DNA of 64,000 nucleotides from Zygaena filipendulae (lineage: Eukaryota; Arthropoda; Insecta; Lepidoptera; Zygaenidae). A program made the position numbers and the translations under genes. Shown here piece after piece: positions 25,501 to 37,500 of the stretch. The stretch lies in assembly GCA_907165275.2 (NCBI GenBank), contig OU015655.1:14334501-14398500 (forward strand), given 5' to 3'. The notes beneath the pieces are model-generated. The model saw nothing but the letters and a program-made list of their open reading frames with translations, made no database searches and was not told the origin of the DNA. Within the stretch, counting starts at the first letter, position 1. The number at the start of each line of letters is the position of its first letter.

Positions 25501-28500
25501 TAATTGCGAGTTTAGAATGTAATAATAATGAGGCGATATATTGTGATGATATTTTATTCGATAATATGAAAACTGAAAGCATAATAAATAACCCCAGAAG
25601 TATGAGAAATGGAAATAATAGTGAGAATACTGAAATTGAAAAAATAAATGAAAATAATATAATGAAAAATATGTGTGAGAATAATAATATTGAAAATGAG
25701 TTTATTTATATTGAGCCAAGATGTGAAAAAATAATATCAGTTAATATAATAAATAAAGATTTAAATGAAGGAATAATTCCCGAGAAAATAGAGATAACAA
25801 AAGGTTGTTATCTATGTCCCAGCATTGTCAAGGTAAATAATAGTTATGCGTTAACAGCTTGTTTAAACACCACTGATGAGATGATAAAAATAAACAAAAT
25901 TAAGGTCCATTTAGAGTCTATAACTAACAAAGACCAAAGCGACAGTAGAATAATGAAAGTTGATAAACAAAATAATAATTGTAATTACGATAGTAGTCGT
26001 TTAGACAAAATAGAACAAACATTGAGAATTGACCATTTAAACAAAGAAGAAAAAGAATCATTAGTAAAATTATGTAAAGAATATAATCATATTTTCCATT
26101 TAGAAGGCGATAGTCTAACCGCCACAGATATTGTCATGCACGAGATACCCCTTGAAAATGAACGTCCAATTAACACTAAATCGTATAGATACCCAGAAGC
26201 TCTAAAAGAAGAAGTTCATGACCAAGTAAATAAATTATTAAAAGATAACATTATTAAACCTTCCAATAGTCCCTGGAACTCACCAGTATGGATTGTCCCC
26301 AAAAAAGAAGATGCGTCTGGTAAAAAGAAATGGAGACTCGTGATAGATTTTAGAAAATTAAATGACAACAGTATAGGAGATGTTTATCCCTTGCCCCAAA
26401 TAAATGATATTTTAGATCAGTTAGGACATAGTAAATATTTTACTACATTAGATCTAGCATCTGGATTTCATCAAATTAAAATGCACCCGAGAGATCAAGC
26501 TAAAACAGCGTTTAGTGTACCGTTAGGTCACTACGAATTTACGCGAATGCCATTCGGTCTTAAGAATGCTCCAAGTACCTTTCAAAGGTTAATGAATAAT
26601 GTTTTAGTAGGTTTACAAGGTTTAAAGTGTTTTGTTTATTTAGATGACATAGTTGTTTATGGTAATTCATTAGAAGATCACAATAATAAATTAAAAGAAA
26701 TATTTGAAAGACTATCGAAAAATAAATTAAAGTTACAACCAGATAAGTGCGAGTTTTTAAAAAGAGAAGTTATGTATTTAGGACACTTAATCACTCAAAA
26801 TGGAGTTGAACCAGACCCAAAAAAGATAGAAGCAGTAAAGAATTTCCCTATACCTAAAAATGAAAAAGATATTAAAAGTTTCTTAGGTTTGGCAGGTTAC
26901 TATAGAAGATTTATCGGAAACTTTAGCAAATTAACACAACCCTTAACAAAGCTTCTTAAGAAAGACATACCTTTTATTTGGACTAGTTTACAACAAGATT
27001 CATTTGAAACATTAAAATTAAAATTATGTCAAAAGCCCATTCTACAATATCCGGATTTCAGCAAACCTTTTATACTAACAACTGATGCAAGTAATTACGC
27101 TGTAGGTAGTGTTTTATCACAGAACTGTACAGATTCCGATCTCCCTATAGCCTACGCGAGTAGAACACTAAACAAAGCGGAAGTTAATTACTCAACAACA
27201 GAAAAAGAATTGCTAGCAATAGTTTGGTCAGTTAAACATTTCAGACCCTATTTATATGGTCGACAGTTTACGATTGTCACAGACCATAAGCCACTGGAAT
27301 GGCTATTTAACGTTAAAGACCCAGGATCGAGATTGGTCAGATGGAGACTGTTATTAGAAGAATACGATTATAAGATAATATATAAAAAAGGAAAATTAAA
27401 TAATAACGCAGATGCATTGAGTCGTATTATGCCGGAGAATGATATGGTGAAAATAAATATTTTAACAAGGAAACACGAAAGTTACTCATCCTTCTTAGAA
27501 GAAATTAAAAGACGCCCGATTCTAACTAAAAACTTAGAAGAACATAGAGGTATTCCCCCATCTAACTGTAACAAAGTAATTTTTACATCATGCGATTTAG
27601 ATCCCATTAACGAGGAACAATTAAAACTATATGAAAATAGTATATCAGAATTAAAAGCACGGAACGCCAAGTTATATGATATATTAGCATCTAGAGGAAG
27701 TAATAATAAATTAACATTTTTCGCGTTTACTAGGGTTAATAATTGGGAAAAAGTTTCTTATGAAGATATTTTTAATGTTTTAAAGAATTTAAGAGACCGA
27801 TTAATAAAAGAAAATATCACAGAATTTTGTTTGGAAAACTTAAAACCATTGCTCAACTTAAAATGGCATAAAATTAGAACTATACTGAGATTTTTATTTA
27901 AGGATACTAAAATATTAATTAAAGTTTATCACAATACGGTTGTCACTCCAAAAGAGGAAGATATCGTAAAAATATTAGATGAGTGTCACACAAACCCAAT
28001 CTCAGGTCATACAGGATTTCATAAAACTTATAAGAAAATTAAGTCTAATTACTACTGGAAAACCATGAAACAAGACATCGCTGAATTTATAAAAAAATGT
28101 AAGTCGTGCCAAGAAAATAAATTAAATAGAAAGAAAACTAAACAACCCATGGAAATAACAACTACAGCAACAAATGCGTTTGAAAAAGTTTGTTTAGACA
28201 TTGTAGGTCCATTGCCCTTAACAGAAAATGGTAATAAATATATCTTGACTTTGCAAGACGATCTAACTAAATTTTCACAAGCATATCCATTACCTAAACA
28301 CGATGCGGAAACAATAGCTGACTGTTTTGTCAGAAATTTTATTTGTAAATTTGGTATACCCGAAGTAGTACTCACAGACCAAGGTGCAGATTTTATGTCA
28401 AATTTAATAAAAGAAATATCGAAATTATTTAAAATGAAGAAAATTAATACAAGTGCGTATCACCCTGGAGCTTTAGAAAGAAGTCATAGTACACTAGCAG

Positions 28501-31500
28501 ACTATCTTAAACATTACGTTAACGAAGATCAAAATAATTGGGATCGTTGGATAGACTTCGCAATGTTTTCATACAATACTAACGTGCATAGTACAACACG
28601 TTATACCCCATTTGAACTTATATTTGGTTTCAAAGCATGTTTACCTAGTTCAATTACTAAAGAAACAGAATTCAAGTATTCTTACGATAATTATGTAGAT
28701 GATTTATTATTAAAATTAAGGAAATCGCGTGAACTAGCTAGAAAAAATATTATTGATTCAAAGGAAACAAATAAAAGATTATATGACAAGAAATCTAGGT
28801 ACATAGAATTTAAAATAGGAGATAAGGTATATTTAAGCAACGAACAAGTTCGGTTAGGAAAGACGAAAAAGTTAGCAAAATACTGGTTAGGTCCTTACGA
28901 CATTATAGCAATCAATTCTAAAGTTAACGTCACTTTACAAGTGAAAAATAAGAAAATGCGTGTTCATACAAACCGACTGAAACATGCGTTTGTTTCAGGA
29001 TGAACTTCAAAATCTTGCTGTTAGCAGTTGCGCTTCTTCAAGTAGTCGCAGCCAGCTTATATAGTATTCGTAATTAAAACACCTTTGATAACTCAGCAAA
29101 CGTATGATTTATATAACTTAGTACCTGTTCCGATATTAAATAAAAATAATACATTTCTTTTTATTTTACCTACGGAGAAATATTTATTACTGTCAAGTAA
29201 TAAGATTCATTATGCCTCGCTAGATAATATAAATGAATGCAAAAGGTTAATTAATAATAAGTTTATTTGTAAGATAAGTCAACCTTTATACTCTGTACAT
29301 GCAAAGACGAGCTGTGAAACTGATCTTTTATTAGGAAATAATTATCAAATACCTTCAACATGTGACACTAGAATCACTTCAATACAAAACGAATATGGTT
29401 TAATATGTATAATAAAAATCAATGGTTATTTGTAACTCCAAGAAGAATCTTAGCTACAATTAATTGTAAAAATGAAGAACCACATGATATCGAAATCTCG
29501 AATACAGGTTTATTAAAATTAGATAAAAATTGTAAATTTTATACACCTAATGTAATTTTACAATCTTCAAATAGTGATATAACTTCTAACCATTTATCAT
29601 TACTACCAGACTTTGATATAACAAACGACGAATGTTGTAAGAAATTAAAAAATAAAACATTTGAACATAAAATAAATTTCATCCCATTGAATGGAGTGCA
29701 TCTAGATTTAGAAGATTTAAATGTGGCAAGCCATAAGATAGATAAAATTAACAGTATTATTGATGAGATGCAAAACAATAATCTATTTAACAAGGTCGTT
29801 GGTAATTACTATTTTATTTACATATTTATGTCTGTAATTAAGGTAATAAGTTTTTACATTTTGTATAGACTTGGTAAATATTTGTTAAAACGAAAATTTT
29901 TCTGTACGTCACGAGGACGAACGCTAGCCTTGGAAGATAGTAAAACTTGTTGTGCTAGGATAACCAATTGTGTAACTTTGAAAGTCAATAGTCCAGAAAG
30001 AGTAGATATTGAAATGAGTGATATCCCTAGTTCAAGTTTAAATGATACTGTTACTACAGCAACACCATTGAGACGCAGTAGTAGAATAGCTCAATTGAAG
30101 GTGTCATAATTATTAACAATGGAATCAAATAAGCGTTTAGTTAGTTTATACAACATTAATGTTTTAATGTTTTTATCGGTTTTGTATTTTGTAATTTGAT
30201 GTCTTATGTAATGATTTTATGATATTGTAACTATTAGAAAAGTAAGATGATTAGTATGATATGATTAAGCATAATTATGTTTTAAATGTATAAGTAACAA
30301 TAATGATATTGATGAAAACTTTCGTTTTCACTCTAAAAGGGGAGGATTGTAATGTACTGTGGGGTCTGTTGCCATGTTAAATTTTATTAGTAAACATTTC
30401 TTTAAATATTTCTTTTTCAATTCTGTAAAGCGTCATTGTTCCCACGTTCGGTAACATTAAGCTATTATCTAAGTTTCTTCTCATTGTTTCATTCACTTTG
30501 TGTTATTGGTTTTACAGTATGAATCTTGTATTTTTTTTAGAAAAGGTTTTATCAGTTTTAGGACCTAGATGAGACAAAGGTTTATTAAGGTTCATTGTGT
30601 AGCACAAACAGCAATAGCTAGTTAATTACCTATCGTTAGTAACATCTGCACGCAGCACCCTTTGCTGTACCGCTCCTTGGAGTGAAAGATGTTTTGTTTC
30701 TATTGTTTTTATGTAACGTTCCAGTACCTTTGTTATAAGACCTTTTTGTAAATGTGTAGTTCATTATTTTGAGAGTCGTGCTTAGTGCGAGGAAAGTTTG
30801 GAGTAGTCAGTTAGTTACCCACCTTCAACCACGCAACACGAGTCATAGTGACACCCCCCGCGTATAAAGTTGATCTCGCGTAAGTTATTCTATATTTTAT
30901 ATTGTAGTTATTATAACCTAGTATCTGGTTCATAATATAAACTCTATATAAAATCCTGTGTCTGTTGTATCAATTGTGTCTTCACTCCTCTCTGACTACC
31001 GGCACGTCGGCACACAACACTTATGTAGCTATGTACATAATATGGCAGACACACAGTTTTACGCTTGTTTTGAAGTTGTTATGTAAGTAGGTGGGTACAT
31101 CGAAAAACTATCTCCGTCAAAGTAAAAACTTTCAAGTTCCGTCGGTGAATATTTTATTTAACTTTGAAATTTCTTCATGAATTCTCAACTAAACGGATGA
31201 CAGAGAGTTATTCATTCAGTATGTTTATACAACGTGTTAATGAATTAACTGAAAACCTGATACACCCCATTTAAAAAAATAAACAATAATATGATAAAAA
31301 TATATTTTATGTCAAAACAATGTATACTTTAAAAGTTATTCAACATTAGTTTCGAGGTGACCTATCTACGAAATTCCAAGCGCACCGCCGCGCCTAGCGG
31401 TTCGAATCATTTTGCTGCGGGCGGCGTACGCACCAAATATTGTATTATAAATAATTTAGACATGGGCTAGTAAAAATGAAAAAATATGACCTATATTAGA

Positions 31501-34500
31501 AAATGGTGCGATCGATTCGCTAGTCGATTCTGAGCAAACTACTTTCTAGTTTTCAGTTAATTCATTAACACGTTGTATACGTACGTATAGAATGTGAGTG
31601 CAGTCAATTTTTTTTTTATTATATTGCGAAGTTTCTGCTTTATTTTTTAACCAACATATCTATTTATTAAACAAGTATAGGACGATAGTTTTATTCTAAA
31701 TTCCGTTTGAAATTAAAACACAAAAACAATGGAATTTTTCGTTTTCTAAACCAAGGATAAACAACTTAAAAAGATTCGAATCAAATAATATCATCGCTTT
31801 GATTTACTAGAGTTTGTACTTTTTGAGGTTCAATGCGATATGATCAGAGTGGTTGTATGTTTTTTAAATCACAAATGTATAAAAAAATACGTGCAAAAAG
31901 CGCTATTTATTCGGATCTCGGCTTTTTTTGCATTCCCGATGATTTCACCTTTCATTTGCTTTCCTTCAGGAATTTCGTGATGAAAATCCTGTTCTAGATA
32001 ACGTCTTCACCACATAAACTAGTACATATACCTATTAAGCCAAAATATCTATGCCAACTTTGCCCCTATTTCACCTTCGCAGGGACTGAATTTTGAAGAA
32101 CCTTTACAATCTTTTATAGAATCATTTTGACATATCAGCGCACGTCATTCAAAAGGTTAGTCAGTATCTTCTTTGTATACGTACTAGCTGGTGCATGTCC
32201 GCGGTTTCACCTCTCTTAATTTCGGAATTCCCGCAGGAACTCTTTAATACATTAAGAAGATGAAATTAACTTTTCCATTGCAAAACCCGATTACTCCGTG
32301 GTTCACCCATACAATTCCGGAATTCCCGCGGGAATTCCAAAATTAACGTGAATGAAAGCACGGGGTGTGCTAATGATGATAATATAGTAGTATGATACTA
32401 ATGAGGGTTGCGGGGAGGCCCGGGCGAGTCCGCACCGCCGCGATAATCCCAGCCTCTCGGTCACGGAACATTAGCCGCGCGTCCCGACTTCACCCGGTCG
32501 GCTTTATCGCTCGGTTTTATTGTACGCATTGTACGAAAATCCGTTCCACACTGGAACCGAGGGCGATGATCGAGTTCAATCAGTTTCAATAATTTAACTT
32601 CCTTTGATTTTAAGCGAAATTATTGTAGCTCCAACCGTATTTTTTTTTGTTTTTTTATCGATTCATCCTAATCTTTATACTCACCTATTATGTTATATTA
32701 TAAATGTCAAAATTTGGATGGATGTTTGTTAGTTGTTACTTAACAACGTCGGCACGAATTGAATGGAATTTGTTACAGAGATAGATTATCCCGCGGAACC
32801 TCCGAAATTAATGCGGGTTTTTATTTACTTATTTATTTAATCCTTTATTGCACATAAAATAACAATATTATGCAATACCTAAAGAAAAGGAAAATGCAAA
32901 TGGCGGTCTTATCGCATAGTTGCGATCTACCTTGCGGGTAGGTACTAGGTACAGCGAACAGTCAGTATTATTTTAGCTGCGAATGTGAGTATGTTTATTA
33001 CGATTTCACGACTTAACTACTCAACCGATCATCGTGAAATGTTGCATATTCACGTTGTAAGAGTAAAGAAATGGACATAGGGTAGGGCAGAGAATGCCAC
33101 TGTGGCATTAAGTCCGCCTTTTGTACCATGATGTGCTTAAAGTTTAAATAAATAAATAAATAAATAGGGTGCTTCTTATCCCAGAATTCCCGAGGGGAAC
33201 GGATAGTTTCTCTACAATAAGTAAATGTGTATGAGTTTGTAATTGTACATGCATACACACATACCTTTCGAACTATTTCGCCCACTAGACCGGTCCAGCC
33301 CCCAGCAGGGTTTTCACTGCCGTATTTCCTGTCTCGGACAATTTGGAGTTCATCTGAGAAAAAAAGAAACATATTCAGTACTCAATGTACAAAAGAAGGC
33401 TGACTTACAGACAAAGCATTTCGAATTAAAAAAAAAACATAATTTACTCTCATTTTTATGTACCTAAATAGAAGACATGAATAATAATCAATTCTAAGAA
33501 ATATAATTGCCTCAATTACAATATAATTACAGGTAGGCAATGATGGTATTTTGGTAATAGGAATTATTTTCATGGCATGTTGCCGGGGTATGAAAATCAT
33601 AATTCTATTAAATCCGTTAACTAATTATAAACACGTATTTGATGCTTTTACAAATTAATGAAAATATACTTAGATAAAAGCTCATTAAAGTTTAGGATAT
33701 ATCGCCTGTTATTTTATGATTCCGTACGTCAAAAGCAGAGAAAACTCATGTGTTTCATATTTTATAAAAATCTAAAAGTGGAACCGGGGATCGAAACAAG
33801 TTAACTAGTAAAACTATCATAGTTAAATAGGTATTTAATTATTATAGTAAAGTAATATTTTACTATAACATTTATTACCTTTATATTTTTACTGATTAAT
33901 TATAGTTTAATTGTAATTATACCGCATAGACATAGACAAGTTAAAATTGAGCGCTTTCAAAATATTTATTTTGACATGACGCGAACTGTGAAGTAGTACA
34001 TGGTAGTTTAATTTATTTTCAATAGACTTTCCCAATCACCGTCTCTTGTGTTGCAATTGGGGTTTTTTTCCCCTGTATTTTCAGCAACAATTCAGTTTAA
34101 TAAAAACTATATGACGTATTGTAACGGCTTTCCGATCGCACAAAACGTGTTACGTATTCTTTTCTAATCAAACATTCACAAACGTTCCTCGCGGCTTCAG
34201 CCGTTCATTTCGGAGTTCCCGCAGGAATTCCACGATAAAAAGTACTTACCATATTTATTTCTTGTACCCATGACAATGTGTATCTGAGAAACTCAGATTC
34301 GTACCTATTTATTATATGAGATTATTTTCTTGTAACAAACTTAAATGATACTTTTATGTAGAAAATAACCCATATTATTAGTTTCATAAACATAGTAAAG
34401 TATTAAGCAAAAAAATGCAACATTTTCGAACCTACATACCTACTAGAGAGAAGTTTGTGAGCTTCGTGCTAGTAATGGAGCCTTCGAATAGCTCAAATAA

Positions 34501-37500
34501 AAATAATAAAATGGTAATATAAAATTTATTCAGACAAATAATTTAGATGTGTAGCGTTCCAGATCTGATATCGGAGTCCGTAATAAAATACAAAATCAGA
34601 ATACAAAAATTATTTGAAATTTAAAAAAAAAGGATAACATTAGTATATAAAAAGGAACATATCTTTTAAAAATAAAACGTAAAACATTTGTAATTAATGA
34701 GGCAGGATATCGTAACGAGTGGCATACGGCCGCCTCGTTACAAGTTTTCGCTATTGTATACTAGCTGAACCGGATAAAAAGTACCCTTGAAAATGTACAT
34801 GCCAATTTCATCCAAATCCGTTTAGCCGTTTTTGCGTGATTGAGTAACAAACATCCAAACATCCACACTTTCACATTTATGTATTACTAGCTGTGCCCCG
34901 CGGTGTTACCCGCGGAAATTCCGGAGATCCCGCAGGAATTCCGGAATGCAAAGTACCTACCCTATGTCCTTCTCTGTACCCCTGACAATGTGTACCTAAG
35001 TATGCAAAATTTCATGAGATTTCACCGACCGGAGTTCCAGCGGGAATTCCGGGATAAAAAGTATCCTATGTCCGTTTCCTGGTTCTAAGCTACCTCCCCA
35101 CCTATTTTCAGCCAAATCGGTTCAGCCGTTCTTGAGTTATAAGTGGAGTAACTAACACGACTTTCTTTTATATATATAGATTAGGATTAGGATTGAGTTC
35201 CTACGTATACCTACTTTATTTTCAGTTTACCGCCACATGATGATAATGGCAGTGCCCCGCTGTATCAGCCACTTGAACTTTGGGACTATCGGGAGCTTGA
35301 TTTTGTCCCTTAGATTGACACCGTGTGTAAATTGGCAAGCAATTGTGTTATATCATTATTCATACAGGGTGTAAGGTTAAAAGAGGGACTTATTCAAATC
35401 CTCGTGCTTAGAAACAATATTTAACTAAAAAAAATAATAATAAATAAAAAAAAAAAATTTACGGGGATGAATTACCTTTAAATTAGATTCGTCAGCGCAC
35501 CAGCGGCAATACAATGGAAAGAATTGTCAGCGCGTCGGCATTTGCGGATTTATGTTTTGTGAATATACATTTTTTATGGTAGAAAATAATTTTTAAATTT
35601 TTATCCTTATATTTGAGACGAGAACATGATACTTAACGTCCTATATCAATAAGTCGTTAATTTAACTTTACACCTTATAGACTGAATTGCAGTCGAAATT
35701 ATGATTGTTTACTCACATTTAATACCAAGTTGGTTCGCCACCAAATCCATGAGATCTTTGCAAAATCCTGCATACTGCTCTTCCTTTTGAGCTGCCTCCT
35801 TTGGTTTCCTCATTAGATAAGGGTCGGCCAGTATGCTCGTCACTATATAGGTTCTATTAGTGTCGTAAGAGACCGGCGATTTCAATTGAACGTATTTAGG
35901 CTGTTCCAGTTTCATTCCTTGCTTGTCCGTCCATGTTGCTATCTACGTATATTAAATTATTAACACTTTAGTACAAAAAAAAAAGACATACGCGTCGAAT
36001 AAAGAACCTCCTTGGGAAGTCGGTTAAATATTACACATTCGACCTAAAGACCCGGCCGCCATCACTTATGAATGCTTTTGTAGGAAGTAACCACGATTTT
36101 TGTGAGTAATATCTTAACAAAATTTTTGAAAACAATTATTATACAAGTCTTTAAAAGCAGGTGAACATGACAAGTTCAGTGAACTTGTCTTAAAAGGGGT
36201 TGGTGCCGCTGCACGAGTTTTGAAATATTGTACGTTTTTTGCGAATATGTCAATGCTTGCCTATGTGATTTTTTCGAACATTTTTTTTTTTCCAGATGTT
36301 TTTCTTCTTCTGTGAGTACCTAATTTACAAAACAAACTTCACAAAGTTGGCTGTATGTAATCCACTCAATTACTTAAAATATTTTGATTTAAATTGTATC
36401 AAACACTTTCCATTAGAGTAACAGCGTGAAAGGAAATTTACTCAGCTTGACGTTGATATTGTTTTACAAAGCTTATTAAGCGAAGGCCGAAGACGGTGTG
36501 ACGAGTGTCCTTGAACTGACTGTAACTAACTGCCCATCCACTATCATTATAGTCTACTATCTAAACCGAGTTGTGTATAATGGGGATGTGGACTACTTTT
36601 GAAAATCAAAATTCTAATTAGTCCGTCAGTTAGAAAATAAAAAAACATAAGACACTTATTTTTTGCTTTTTCAAATAAATTAAAATATACAGAGATAAAG
36701 CGCATTAAAGTTTAGAGTGAGGAAGTCGTGACGTCACTAACCGCTAAAACCACCATACAAACTGTCAGAATAGTGACGTCACACGAAATTTCAACTCAAT
36801 ATATCGCCGTAATTTTTTGATTACGTAAAAAAAGAAAAAATACGTGTCCAATATTTTTTAATAATCTACAAGACGGACTAAAAAATAAAAATTAGTCCAC
36901 ATGGGCATTGTTATTCTTCTGAAAAAAAAAAATGTTCACTGTTATGTAGTTCATCGAAGTTAATGAAACGAATGCAAGGCAATTAATATCACTAGAAGAA
37001 TCCAAAAATGTTTTGAGCATTTGTGTTTAAATAAATCATAGCCATGTATTTTTTATTACCTACCTACTGTACCTATATTCGCAGTTTCAGTAAAGGAAAA
37101 AAAAGCTCGTGACATAAAATTTAATCCAACTCTGTAGTTCGTATTTCTTAAAATATGTTCAATATAAATATAATAATGTAATGGATGCGTGTTAGTTTCC
37201 TTAATCATCTTAAAAAAAAACATATCTAATGAAAATTTAGTAGCCGGTAAACAAAAAACGCCGCCAAGCACGCCCTGAAGTTTGTAATGGGGGAAATTTT
37301 CACGAAATTTAACACGAAATTTGATTTTGAAAACTTTTTGTTTTCAATAAGTACGCGAAAAGTTAGTATTATAATATACGAGCAAGAAAACGAAGCCAAA
37401 GTTTTGACCTCACTGATTTACGACCGATCACCTAGCTAAAGACGTAGCCATTGTTTTGTACTCCTTACCGAACTGAGAAACATTATTTTCAATTTCTGCG

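Larger units (their letters stand above)
22947..31019 (+). mobile_element. full-length Ty3/Gypsy errantivirus-like LTR retrotransposon
   Basis: This is an 8073-bp element with LTRs 22947-23619 and 30348-31019, flanked on both sides by CTTA (22943-22946 and 31020-31023), a 4-bp target duplication. It contains a tRNA-Leu primer-binding site, gag, pol (protease, reverse transcriptase, RNase H, integrase), a broken env-like region and a polypurine tract. The LTRs differ by one T in a homopolymer at most, as far as I could compare them, which indicates a recent insertion. It lies antisense to the glutamate receptor gene, inside an intron. The order of genes and the env-like remnant point to the errantivirus group of insects. 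The gag shift, env loss and integrase change suggest the copy is non-autonomous. Confidence 0.95.

Noticed and set aside
25331..25582. Minus-strand frames inside pol (also 27482-27670, 28052-28375, 29539-29793)
   Set aside because: They lie antisense to pol and env, with no motifs, and reflect the AT-rich codon use of the element.
32392..32592. 66-codon plus-strand frame in GC-rich DNA
   Set aside because: No domain or splice context. It follows rearranged repeat fragments.
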